Below are positions 35,184 to 46,860 of a stretch of 64,000 nucleotides of DNA, one piece after another (the stretch's first letter is position 1; the number at the start of each line of letters is the position of its first letter). A model generated the notes under the pieces. That model did not search any database, was not told the DNA's origin, and worked only from the letters and a program-made list of their open reading frames with translations. Origin of the DNA: Delphinus delphis. Its lineage: Eukaryota; Chordata; Mammalia; Artiodactyla; Delphinidae. The position numbers and the translations under genes are program-made. Location: assembly GCF_949987515.2 (NCBI RefSeq), contig NC_082694.2, forward strand, positions 16,857,958 through 16,921,957. The letters run 5' to 3'.

Positions 35184-35668
35184 CAGGCATACTGCAGAGA
35201 TATTGTGGGTTTGGTTAAGAACCACCACAATAAAGTGAATATTGCAATAAATTTTTTGGTTTCCCAGTGCATATGAAAGTTATGTTTGTACTATACTGAA
35301 GTCTATGTGTACACTATACTGTAATCTATTAAGTGTGCAATAGTGTTGTCTAAACGAAGTACATACCTTAATTTTAAAATACTTTATTCTTCAAAAATGC
35401 TAACCATCATTGGAGTCATCAGTGAGTTGTAGTAGTAACATCAAAGATCACTAATCACAGATCACCATAACAAATATAATAATGAAGAAGTTTGAAATAT
35501 TGTGAGAATTACCAAAATGTGACAGAGACACAAAGTGAACAAATGTTATTGGAAAAATTGTGTTGATAGACTTGCTTAATACAGGGTTGCCACAAACCTC
35601 AAATTGGTAAAAAATGCAATACCTGAGAAATATAATAAAGCAAAGTGCAATAAAACAAACAAATAAAT
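35184..35668 (+). mobile_element. Tigger1-type MITE
   Basis: Internally deleted TcMar-Tigger element. Left part: 'caggcatactgcagagatattgtggg', 'aataaagtgaatattgcaataaa', 'tttttggtttcccagtgcatatg', 'actatactgtaatctattaag'. Right part: 'aacatcaaagatcactaatcacagatcaccataac', 'gacagagacacaaagtgaac', 'gggttgccacaaacc', 'ataataaagcaaagtgcaataaaac'. The transposase-coding middle is absent. Right TIR is worn, so the TA duplication could not be confirmed. Known artiodactyl Tigger1 MITEs have this layout. Confidence 0.85.
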
Positions 35669-36930
35669 GAAAAAAAAAACAGTGCTGGATCTGGAAGTCA
35701 TCTGGAGTTTCTGCTCTATCTTCTAGGAAATATACTGAGGACAAATGAAGCATTGTTTGGGATAGCTACTTTCTGAGGGACAACTCTTCTGCTGTCCTGC
35801 TCAAAGGGAGTCATATTATTATATTATTGTGTCTCCTTTTACGCCATCTCCTGTTACTGATTTCTCTCCCAGTACCCAGTCTTGGTACCTTTTTTATGAG
35901 CCCCAATTTCATTTAAGTATCTGGATCGCTTGACTTCCTTTCATCACACACAACATTGGGTAGAACAGAAGTCCCAACAGATAAAAATCTTCTGTCACAA
36001 TATTTTTCTGTCATTCCATCACCTTTTCTACTTTTACTCTAACCCTCTCTCCATCTTTATCTACCTTATATATTCCTTGTGTTCCCACAGAAACCTCTTT
36101 TAAAGATATTGGTGTTAGTTGAAGATGTTAGGCTAATATATATAGTAGGAATTTTAATTTTGTAAGATAATATTCACCAAGGACTTCTTAAGGATAGGCA
36201 ATCCATTCATTTCTCTAAGCCTGAGCCTCCTGACCAGGAATGTGCCTCAGGCTCCTCAAGAGAGCTTTTAAAAACCACATATTCCCAGTGTCCCCAAATC
36301 TACTAAATTCGGCTTTGAGGAATAAAAACCGAATGGATTTTGGAAAATGCCTAGAACTTTTTTAGATCACCTGAATTTTACTCCAAGACCAAATCAACTT
36401 GTTGGAAAACTGGTTGCTTGGACTACATTCTTTAGGTCCTAATAGAATTGTATTTATGAAATTGTCTTTGGCCTTATTTTCTTAGGTTGAATTGAGTCTT
36501 ATAAAAATTGCTAATTTAAAGTAAATTAGGTATTAAGGATATTGTATACAACTTCACATACCACTTCACATTTGCATCAGGATCCTGGGTAAAAATTTCT
36601 CTTAGTCTTAAGTGCTGCAGTTGAGGTGGAGGTTGTCAGAGGAGGCAAAAACAACAATTTTTCCAGAGAAACTTCTATTTTGGGGGATTTGTATTTTGTA
36701 ACTAATCAAGTTTCTCTCTTTGTAGTCTACAACAAAGTATTTTTCCAAATTGGATCTTCCTTTGGGCTTCATTTCTTATTCTGCTTCCATTATTTCAAAT
36801 TTATCATTAGAAATTGCATCATTTTTTTTTATGGAATGACTAATAATAAAGCACATACACACATAATAGCAGTTGTATTTTTTTTTTCCTTTTAAGAAGT
36901 TCATGATTAGACTGGTAAAAAATACTATAG
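35669..36930. other. No recognised feature
   Basis: AT-rich flank. The 89-codon plus frame at 36626-36895 has no known domain. Confidence 0.4.
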
Positions 36931-37177
36931 TTTTTTGGTGGGACTAATGACAGACTCCAGGAGGTCTCATACCAAGGAGTATATCCCAGAACTTCTGCTG
37001 CCAGTGTCCTTGTCCCTGCAGTGAGTCACAGCCACCTCTTGACTCTGCAAGAGACCCTTCACCACTAGCAGCAACTCAGTTTTGGAGAGGTTAAGAAATC
37101 TGCCCACAGAGAATCAAGAAGAAATACAAATCTGTAGCCTGTGGAACAAAAACCACATTCACAGAAAGATAGACAAC

Positions 37178-37420
37178 ATGAAAAGGCAGAGGGCTATGTA
37201 CCAGAGGAAGGAACAAGATAAAACTGCAGAAAAACAACTAAATGAAGTGGAGATAGGCAACCTTCCAGAAAAAGAATTCAGAATAACGACAGTGAAGATG
37301 ATCCAGGACCTTGGAAAAAAAATGGAGGCAAAGATCAAGAAGATGCAAGAAATGTTTAACAAAGACCTAGAAGAATTAAAGAACAAACAAACATAGATGA
37401 ACAATACAATAACTGAAATG
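37178..37420 (+). pseudogene. L1 ORF1 remnant, 3' truncated
   Basis: Start ATG at 37178 in the context 'gacaacatgaaaagg' gives MKRQRAMYQRKEQDKT and then an acidic stretch with IGNLPEKEFRITTVKMIQDL, followed by the coiled-coil start KKMEAKIKKMQEMF. A stop occurs at 37396 just before the deletion. Only about the first 80 of roughly 310 residues remain; the RRM and C-terminal domains of the ORF1 RNA-binding chaperone are gone. The open frame in fact extends upstream to 37082, but that part is 5' UTR by comparison. Non-functional. Confidence 0.85.
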
Positions 37421-40400
37421 TAACCTCATTTACACCAATGGACAGATCATCCAAACAGAAAATTAATAAGGAAACACAAGCTTTAAATGACACAATAGAC
37501 AAGATAGATTTAATTGATATTTATAGGACATTCTATCCAAAAACAGCAGATTACACTGTCTTCTCAAGTGTGCATGGAACATTCTCAAAGATAGATCATA
37601 TCCTGGGTCACAAGTCAAGCCTCAGGAAATTTAAGAAAGCTGAAATTATATCAAGCATCTTTTCTGACCACAATGTTATGAGATTAGATATCAATTACAG
37701 GAGAAAAAAGTAAAAAACACAAACACATGGAAGCTAAAAAATACTTACTAAATAACCAAGTGATTATGAAGATATCAAAGAGGAAATAAAAAATTACCTA
37801 GAGACAAATGACAATGAAAAACGATGATCCAAAACCGATGGGATGCAGCAAAAGCAGTTCTAAAAGGGAAGTTTATAGCTATACAATCCTACCTCAAGAA
37901 ACAAGAAAAATCTCAAATAAACAATCTAATCTTACACCTAAAGGAAGTAGAGAAATAAGAATTAAAAAAAACCCAAAGTTAGCAGAAGGAAAGAAATCAT
38001 AAAGATCAGAGCAGAAATAAATGAAATAGAAACAAAGAAAACAGTAGCAAAGATCAATAAAACTAAAAGCTGGTTCCTTTAGAAGATAAACAAAAGTGAT
38101 AAACCATTAGCCAGACTCATCAAAAAAAAGAGGGAGAGGACTCAAATCAATAAAATTAAAAATGAAAAAGGAGAAGTTACAACAGACACTGCAGAAATAC
38201 AGAGCATCCTGAGACTACTACAAGCAACTCTATGCCAATAAAATGGACAACCTGGAAGAAATGGACAAATTCTTAGAAAGGTATGAACTTCCAAGACTGA
38301 ATCAGGGAGAAATAGAAAATATGAACAGACCAATCACAAATAACGAAATTGAAACTGTGATTAAAAATCTTACAACAAAAAAGTTCAGGACCAGATGGCT
38401 TAACAGATGAATTCCACCAAACATTTAGAGAAGAGTTAACACCCATCATTCTCAAAGTCTTTCAAATAACTGCAGAGAAAGAAACAGTCCCAAACTCATT
38501 CTATGAGGCCACCATCACCCTGATACCAAAACAAGACAAAGGTACTACAAAAAAAGAAAACTACAGACCAATATCACTGATCAATACAGATGCAAAAATC
38601 CTCAACAAATTGCTAACAAAGAGAATCCAACAACACATTAAAAGGATCATACAGCATGATCAAGTGGGATTTATCCCAGGGATGCAAGGATTCTTCAATA
38701 TACGGAAATCAATCAATGTGATACACCATATTAACAAATTGAAGAAGAAAAACCATATGATCATCTCAATAGATGCAGAAAAACCTTTTGACAAAATTCA
38801 ACACCAATTTATGATAAAAACTCTCCAGAAAGTGGGCATAGAGGGAACCTACCTCAACATAATAAAGGCCATATAGGAAAAACTCACAGCAAACATCATC
38901 CTCAATGGTGAAAAACTGGAAGCATTTCCTCCAAGATCAGGAATAAGACAAGTATGTCCACTCTCACCACTATTATTCAATATAGTTTTGGAAGTCCTAG
39001 CCATGGCAATCAGAGAAGAAAAAGAAATAAAAGGAATACAAATTGGAAAAGAAGAAGTAAAACTCTCACTGTTTGCAGATGACATGATACTATACATAGA
39101 GAATCCTAATGATGCCACCAGAAAACTGCTAGAGCTAATCAATGAATTTGGTAAAGTTGCAGGATAAAAAATTAATGCACAGAAATCTCTTGCATTCCTC
39201 TACACTAATGGTGAAAAATCTGCAATAGAAATTAAGGGAACACTCCATTTACCACTGCAACAAAAAGAATAAAATACCTAGGAATAAACCTACCTAGGGA
39301 GACAAAAGACCTGTATGCAGAAAACTATAAGACACTGATGAAAGAAATTAAAGATGATACCATACCAACAGATGGAGAGATATACCATGTTCTTGGATTG
39401 GAAGAATCAATATTGTGAAAATGACTATACTACGCAAAGCAATCTACAGATTCAATGTAATCCCTATCAAATTACCAATGACATTTTTTATGGAGCTAGA
39501 ACAAAAAAAATCTTAAAATTTGTATGGAGACACAAATGACCCCGAATAGCCAAAGCAATCTTGAGTGAAAAAAATGGAGCAGGAGGAATCAGACTCCCTG
39601 ACTTCAGACTATACTACAAAGCTACAGTAATCAAGCCAATATGGTACTGGCACAAAACAGAAATATAGATCGGTGGAACAGGATACAAAGCTCAGAGATA
39701 AACCCACACACCTATGCTCAACTAACGTATGACAAAGGAGGCAAGGATATACAATGGAGAAAAGACAGTCTCTTCAATAAGTGGTGCTGGGAAAATTGGA
39801 CAGCTACATGTAAAAGAACAAAATTAGAACACTCCTTAACACCATACACAGAAATAAACTCCAAATGGATTGGATACCTAAATATAAGACCAGACACTAT
39901 AACACTCTTAGAGGAAAACATAGGAAGAACACTCTTTGACATAAATCATAGCAAGATCTTTTTTGATCCACCTCCTAGAGTAATGGAATAAAAACAAAAA
40001 TAAACAAATGGGACCTAATGAAACTTAAAAGCTTTTGCACAACAAAGGAAACTATGAACAAGACGAAAAGACAGCCCTCAGAATGGGAGAAAGTATTTGC
40101 AAATGAATCAATGGACAATGGATTAATCTCTAAAATATTTAAACAGCTCATGCAGCTCAATATTAAAGAAACAAACAACCCAATCCAAAAATGGGCAGAA
40201 GACCTAAATAGACATTTCTCCAAAGAAGACATACAGATGGCCAAGAAGCACATGAAAAGCCGCTCAACATCACTAATTATTAGAGAAATGCAAGTCAAAA
40301 CTACAATGAGATATCTCCTCACACCAGTTAGAATGGGCATCATCAGAAATTCTACAAACAACAAATGCTGGAGAGCGTATGGAGAAAAGGGAACCCTCTT

Positions 40401-40803
40401 GCTCTGTTAGTGGGAATGTAAATTGATACAGTCAGTATGGAGAACAGTATGGAGGTTCCTTAAAAAACTAAAAATAGAATTACCATATTACCCAGCAGTC
40501 CCACTACTGGGCATATACCCAGAGAAAATAATAATTCAAAAAGACACATGCACCCCAATGTTCATTGCAGCACTATTTACAATAGCTGGGTCATGGAAGC
40601 AACCTACCTAAATGCTCATTGACAGACAAAAGGATAAAGAAGATGTGGCACATATATACAATGGAATATTACTCAGCCATAAAAAGGAATGAAATTTGGT
40701 CATTTGTAGAGACATGGATGAATCTAGAGACTGTCATACAGAGTGAAGTAAGTCAGAAAGAGAAAAACAAATATCGTATATTAATGCATATATGTAGAAC
40801 CTA
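37421..40803 (+). pseudogene. L1 ORF2 remnant (endonuclease end + RT)
   Basis: Enters at a 'TSFTPMDRSSK' point inside the endonuclease domain, so the first ~140 residues including the catalytic Asn/Glu region are absent. It keeps 'IDHILGHKSSLRKF' and 'SDHNVMRLDI' from the endonuclease end. Then RT: '[15 protein letters not shown]' and the catalytic FADD, with Phe in place of the Tyr of YADD, at 39072-39083. The C-terminal Cys-rich part ends in 'MWHIYTMEYYSAIKRNEIW'. Multiple frameshifts and stops. Dead. Confidence 0.9.
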
Positions 40804-40895
40804 GAAAAATGGTACAGGTAAACTGGTTTGCAGGGCAGAAATTGAGACACAGATGTAGAGAACAAATGTATGGATACCAACGGGTGAAAGCAGTG

Positions 40896-40918
40896 GGGGG
40901 TGGGGGGGTGGTGGTGTG
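40896..40918 (+). other. G-rich tract in L1 3' UTR
   Basis: 'gtggggggtgggggggtggtgg' contains runs of six and seven G plus GG pairs, a G-quadruplex-compatible pattern. L1 3' UTRs characteristically carry such a tract. Copy C holds the equivalent C-rich stretch around 58098-58129. Confidence 0.7.
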
Positions 40919-40986
40919 ATGAATTGGGAGATTGGGATTGTCATATATACACTAATATGTATTAAATGGATAACTAATAAGAAAAA

Positions 40987-41282
40987 ACTATAGACTCTAG
41001 GGTTTGAAAAAGTATAACAGGTGACAGATGAAGAAACTTGAAAATAGAAATAGCACTTTTATAAAATCTTTCATTAATGAATATTGTCAATCATTAACAC
41101 TATCTTTTAAATCCAGTTATTACATTTACATGGTATTGTGACTTTTTTCCTGATCATTTTTACACTCATTATCTGGTTTCCTTTCACAACTATTCTAACT
41201 ACCATTATAATTACTTTCCTCATCTTAAAGTTGCAAAAATAATGTACCTTTGTCAAAGATTTTATAATGTTCACAAAAGTAT

Positions 41283-41323
<41 letters not shown>

Positions 41324-43595
41324 CACTCAGAAGTATATTCCAATATATTTGAAGCATTCAGAAAGTCCTGGTTTGGTTTTGCTGTTGATCATTTAAGATT
41401 AACTCTGTCTACAAAATTTATTTAATATTATTAAGTGCATGCAGTATGAATGGCATTGTTCCAGAGACTATGGTAAATATATAGAGAATAACATAGCCTC
41501 TGATCTCAAGACTTATATAACTTAATTGGAGAGAAAGTCATATGAATATGTGATTTTAAGGACAGACTAAACAAAATAAGTAGCATAATAAAATATTAGT
41601 CCAAAATTAACAATTATAGGGAAATTAAAATGATGTTATCTTATTAGTTGCCTATCAAATACATCATGTTCAAAGATGTTAAGGGAGCAGTGATCTGAAT
41701 ATATCTTAATATACTTTTGGATTATATATTTTTTGCAAATATGCTGGAAGACAATTTGTTAATATATGTTAAAAATCTGATATATGTTCATATCCCTGGA
41801 CCCAATAGTTCTACTTCTATGAGTTTAACCTGAAGAAATAATGGAAGACATAATCAAAGATTGATTTATGAGACTGTTAAGGGCTGAAGTATTTCTAAGA
41901 CTCTGCACTTGCAATCGTAGAAAAAAAAAGGGAGAAACAAGTCAAATTATTAGCAATGTTTATCTTTGAATTTAAATATTTTATACTTATTGAAATATTC
42001 CAAATTTTTATAGGACAGGGTATTACCTTTATAACATGAAAAAACCTGACAATAAATATAATTTAAAAATTCTCATCCGAGAAACCATTTACTGAATCCT
42101 GTGTAAAGTCAGGTGTCCATATATTTAGAAATATCTAATTGGTAGTATCCAATTTTAACTCTAGTTCATTGCAGAAGGAAGAGTGAGAAGCTAGGTTGGA
42201 ATTTATATCCACAAACCCCCAGTGCAGCTAAAGCAGTTAGGAAAATGAGCTGTTTCAAGGAGAAACCTTTTAAGGGCAGCTAATGTGCATCACCTTCTAT
42301 GACATGGAATGGACTTAGATCTGCTCCTTTTGCCAGAGTCACATGAGCTGACACAGCCTACATGGGGAAGAGGGACACTATATTCTGAGTATGGCTGTCA
42401 CACCACAGCTGCTCTTGCCATCTGTTCTGCCTTTGATTCATATTGTTTGTCATTTCCCTTGTGCATTTTTTGTAGGCTGCTGTCCAGTGCTCATTTTTAA
42501 GTGACTTCTCTGAGACCATGGGATTGAGGGTCATAACAGTGTGATTTCAACTCTATTTTACTTGGAGGACTTCAGTTTCAGAAAAAGAAATTCAAGTAAT
42601 ATATCAGCAATCCATGTGGGGCATTAAAAGTTCACATCAAGAAGTTAATCAAGTTTTTGTGATCCCTTTGTTCTGATGACCTAGTTAAGTAACTCAAAGA
42701 TGCTAGAGGGGATATATTTGGGTTGAATGTAGACTGAAGGATAGAGACATGGTTTAAGATGGTACATAAACCCAAAGTGACAGTTAAGAAGCCGCTCTTT
42801 TCTGTTAAATGTCAACCATATTTTTTGTGTCTTAATTTCGCTAAACCTAATGGTTTATTTGATTGATGGTTTTGGTCTTTTTCAGAGCCTCAAAGAATGA
42901 AAAGAAGCTTTAAATAAAATAATCAACAATTTTCATTCATTCATTTGTTCAAACACCTGGGAACCTGCTTTGAGCCTGGCTCAGTACAGGATTGGAAGTA
43001 TAGAGATGAGTAAGGGGCATTTTTCTTCCCTTGAAACAGTGAATAGAGACAACTATGAATTTGTTTCTTTGCCAGGCTAAACAAACAAGGTGAGGAGGTT
43101 CAGCCACTGTCTCATTGAGGCAATAGGTGCGAATACTCAGTGGGAGAAAAACATTGAGAGATTTATTATAGAAGGAGGGAGTGTAAATGAAAAGGGACAG
43201 GTGAAGAACTTAGAACCATGGAATCCTAAAATAGAAAACTATATGTGGTAGGACAGTTTTGGCACCTGTAAGGGAAAAAAAGTGACCATTCCCTTGCTTT
43301 TAGGTCATCCACAAGGTAGTTTATCTTTCATGTCCTGGAGACCTCTGTGGAAGATGTTTTGAGACATTCCTATAACAGCCCATTTAGGTGTCTCATTTCC
43401 CCCTCTGGCAAAACATCCTTCTCCATGTCCAACTCAGCTTCTGCTATGCAGGACCACCATGGTGTCTGCTATGCAAGACACACTTCTTATTCTGCAAGGA
43501 GTTGATAAGAGCAACATTTGCAAATAATATCTGCAAACATTCAGTGTAAATGAATGTTTGCAGATATTACAAAGTGTTTTGTGTAAAAAGTGTTT
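40987..43595. other. Mostly unassigned; AT microsatellite
   Basis: Contains (AT)n at 41291-41317 flanked by AC repeats. MIR/L2-like worn text at about 41400-41560 ('gtgcatgcagtatgaatggcattgttccagagactatgg') and 42940-43040 ('caaacacctgggaacctgctttgagcctggc'). No gene. The 63-codon frame at 42309 shows no domain. Confidence 0.45.
41281..41326 (+). repeat. (CA)n(AT)n microsatellite
   Basis: 'acacacac' then 27 bases of AT repeat (41291-41317) and 'acacatacac'. Compound and likely variable. Shadows a 78-codon minus frame. Confidence 0.93.
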
Positions 43596-43599
43596 TTCA

Positions 43600-43768
43600 T
43601 TTTTCACGTTTTAAATTCTTACAACAAGCCTGAGAGGCCAGTGTTTTATTATCATCATTTAACAGATGAGGCAATTCAGACCCACAGGATTAATAAACTT
43701 GGGAAATATCACTAAGCAGTTGGGGCATATTTGGTTCAGGCTAATCTGACTCAAGAGTCATGGTTTAA
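43600..43768 (+). mobile_element. MIR SINE
   Basis: 'aattcttacaacaagcctgagaggccag', 'ttattatcatcatttaacagatgaggcaattcag', 'gggaaatatcactaagcagttgg' show the MIR core in plus orientation. It ends where the L1 at 43769 was inserted. Confidence 0.78.
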
Positions 43769-44377
43769 CTCAAAAAGTAAAAAATAGAACTACCATAAGA
43801 CCCAGTAATTCCACTCCTGATTATAAAGCTGAAAAAAAAAAAAAAAAGCAAAGACATTAATTTGAAAAGATACACACACCTCAATGTTTATAGAAGCATT
43901 ATTTACAATATCCAAGACACGGAAAAACCTACGTGTCCATCAACAGGTGAATGGATAGAGAAGATGTATGTATATATACACACACAATGGAATACTACTC
44001 AGCAATAAAAAAGAACAAAATTTTACCATTTAAAAGCAACATGGATGGACTTGGAGGGCATTATGCTAAGAGGAAAAAGTTACACAGAGAAGGATGAATA
44101 CTGTATGATATCGCTTGTATGTGGAATCTAAAAAATACAACAAACTAGTGAGTATAACATAAAAGAAGCAGACTCACAGATATAGAGGACAAACTAATGG
44201 TTACCAGTGGGGAGGGTGGGGGGTGCAATATACAACTGGGGGAGTTGGAGGTACAAACTATTGGGTGTAAGATAGGCTCAAGGATGTATTACATAATATT
44301 GGGAATAAAGCCAATATTTTATAACTGTCACTGAAAATTAACCTTTGAAAGTTGTATACAAATAAAAAATTTTTAAA
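43769..44377 (+). mobile_element. Old L1 3' end, 5'-truncated
   Basis: Plus-strand L1 with ORF2 end ('cccagtaattccactcctg', 'caatgtttatagaagcattatttac', 'tgtccatcaacaggtgaatgg', 'ggaatactactcagcaataaa', 'atggatggacttgg') and 3' UTR including 'ggtggggggtgc'. Perfect 16-bp TSD, aagagtcatggtttaa, at 43753-43768 and 44378-44393. Poly-A signal 'caaataaaaaa' at 44359. More diverged than A-C, less than 10441. No intact frame. Confidence 0.95.
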
Positions 44378-45976
44378 AAGAGTCATGGTTTAAAACAGAT
44401 TATTTTAAGAATATGAGAAATAACTCTGATTATCATTCGTACCTTTTGCCAAATATTTCTGGTTCTCTCTCTTTTCAAGAAACTGACAGGATTAGGTTTC
44501 CTGGCTCCCTTGTGGTGCAGTAGGGACACACAGCTAGTTTAGCCCATTAGTTGAGTGTGCAAGGTAATTGCTGTGAGATTCTCCAGAATTTCTTCCTCTC
44601 GGATGAAAGCTGGCAATGTTCAAGTTGATGGATACTCACTTAGCATGGGTCTCTGAGTGACTGTGAACAACAGAGTCCCCACTGACTCACAATGATCAAA
44701 AGCAAGAAACAAGTGATTTCTGTTTTAATCCATTTCGATTTTAGGAGTTGTTGCTGCAGCATAAATTAACATGTCCTGACCAGCACAAACGCTAATCTCT
44801 TGCACTTCTAGATGAGAAGATACTTTATTGTGCTTCTTTCTCTTCTGTTCTTTCTGAGCACAGGGATCATGATTGAAAAAGTAACCTGAGCTTTGCTCTT
44901 CTGAGCTTTTATTAAGACCATAAATAGATAATTTGAAATGACCATATCCAAATCATGAAATGAACTTTATATGTTTATTGAACAGTAAAGGTGTGTATTT
45001 ATTACAATTTCCCATTGGGAAATCCAGTGGTTATTACGGAAATGTCTCTTTGATTGGATCAGAGCAGAGGTGAAACAACTCTCCTTCTATGTGAGCCTTG
45101 AAATTATAAAATCACTGTGGAGACTTGGGTTATTAGACGTTTTCCTAGGCAGACTGTTGTTAAATGTCAATGGCTAAGAATGTTCTAAGATATGATTCCC
45201 AAATCTGGATATACTCAAAATCACATGGGGAACTTTTGTAGATCCAGATTTCTGGACCCCACCCCTATAGTCTAAGTCAGAGTGTTTCAGCAGAGCCCAG
45301 GGTAACCGTACTTTAAAAGAACAAAAACCTTAACTCCAGAAATCATCCTGGGATACTGCTGACCAAAGCCAAGTTTGGCTGTTTTAAAATATCCTTCCTT
45401 TCTTGAACCCTCCCTGCAAACACACACTTTGAGGCATTTGGGTGAGTTTTGGTTGGCTGAGACAGGGTTATGTCTCAAAGTTTTCAAAATAGGAATTCTT
45501 TGGGATCCCAGGGAAACAAGCATGAGGTAACTGGGCAGGAAATGAAGACCAGGAGGTACTGTCAGCTCCATTCATCTCCTGTGTCCAAGAGGAGCCCACT
45601 GAGGAAAAATAGGCTTCCTTGCACAGCCTTTTATCTTTATACTGTCAGAAACATACAATCAAAGCCTATGTGTCCTAAGCAGGAGTTTGAATCAAACAAC
45701 CAGTTTTATTTTTTGGAGAATGGAGGCATCTATTTAATTGATTTGCATATTTTAAACACTAAGAAAGACCAGACTTGGAGTTAATAGGTCCATCTGGAAG
45801 GCAGACTTTGTCCTGGCAGTACTTACGTACAAGTCTGAGTGACATACCGCTGTACACTTGCAATGCTCCTCAGAGACAAGAGGTAGACCCCGGTCAGTTC
45901 CCAAGTTCTATTCCCAGGTCATATTTTACACAGACACAGGTCTCCCCCCTCCTCATTTCACTTCCAAATATCTTTG
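44378..45976. other. Unassigned; possible LTR-like 44490-44800
   Basis: 44490-44800 carries phrases ('tggtgcagtagggacac', 'gatggatactcacttagcatggg', 'gttttaatccatttcgattttagg', 'ctgcagcataaattaacatgtcctgac') like the 3' part of an ancient LTR, not verified. Frames of 94 and 104 codons at 45287-45784 show no domain. Confidence 0.35.
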
Positions 45977-45993
45977 CCATCACCTGATTTTTT

Positions 45994-46498
45994 TTTTATA
46001 TTTATTTCACAAAAATGCAATTTTTCTTTTAAAAAAGAATTTGAAGTGCACACATTTGAATATATTTCATCAAAATATTAATTAAATGAAAATAGAAACA
46101 TTAGAGTATTTCTTGTATTTTAAAAAAGTTGTTTCTAAGCTACTTAAAAATTTTAAAGTTAAAAGGCAAAATAGAAATTAAAATTAATTATCAAACAGTA
46201 AAATTATTGTTTTAAAATATATAATTATGTTTCATAATTGTGTTGTTGTTGTTGTTGTTGTTGTTGTTTTGTTTTTTGTTTTTTTTTTGCAGTACGCAGG
46301 CCTCTCACTGTTGTGGCCTCTCTCGTTGTGGAGCACAGGCTCCGGACGTGCAGGCTCAGCGGCCATGGCTCATGGGCCCAGCCGCTCCACGGCATGTGGG
46401 ATCTTCCCGGACCAGGGCACAAACCCGTGTCCCCTGCATCGGCAGGTGGACTCTCAAACACTGCGCCACCAGGGAAGCCCTCCATAAACAATTTTTTT
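45994..46498 (-). mobile_element. 3'-transduced segment with SINE
   Basis: Between the L1 B native tail (46492-46498) and the TSD lies about 250 bp of non-repeat AT-rich sequence (45998-46240) plus a CHR SINE (46241-46480). On the minus strand AATAAA lies at 46001-46006, just before the final A-run, and is a candidate for the distal poly-A site. The bases 46481-46491 ('tccataaacaa') lie between the L1 tail and the SINE head. Confidence 0.75.
46241..46480 (-). mobile_element. CHR SINE, mid-length type
   Basis: Minus-strand SINE. Its tail is a (TTG)n and T-rich stretch (46241-46289), reading as (CAA)n poly-A on its own strand, then body from 'gcagtacgcaggcctctcac' to 'ccaccagggaagccc'. Lies in the transduced part of L1 B. 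A clean own TSD is not visible; 'tcataa' like remnants do not convince. Antisense frames of 86-93 codons here are not genes. Confidence 0.93.
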
Positions 46499-46860
46499 AA
46501 CATCTTTATTGGAGTATAATTGTTTTACAATGGTGTGTTAGTTTCTGCTTTATAACAAAGTGAATCAGCTATACATATACCTATATCCCCATATCTCCTC
46601 CCTTTTGCGTCTCCCTCTCACCCTCCCTATCCCACCGCTCTAGCTGGTCACAAAGCAGGGAGCTGATCTCCCTGCACTATGTGGCTGCTTCCCACTAGCT
46701 ATCTATTTTACATTTGGTTGTGTATATATGTCCATGACACTCCCTCACTTCGTCCCAGCTTACACTTCCCCCCTCCCCGTGTCCTTAAGTGCATTCTCTA
46801 CGTCTGTGTCTTGATATCTGTCTTGCCCTTAGGTTCTTCAGAACTTTTTTTTTTTTTTTT

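Larger units (their letters stand above)
36931..40986 (+). mobile_element. L1 copy A, internally deleted
   Basis: Plus-strand L1. A partial 5' UTR (36931-37177) leads into ORF1, cut short at 37420 and joined at 37421 directly into ORF2. ORF2 runs to 40803, then a 3' UTR with a G-rich tract. The flanks ('actatag', 36924-36930 and 40987-40993) suggest a short TSD. ORF2 is broken into many frames (37438, 37808, 38610, 39354, 39641, 40018, 40423 and 40619). Same lineage as copy C by ORF1 start and 3' UTR. About 1.2 kb is missing compared with C. Confidence 0.93.
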
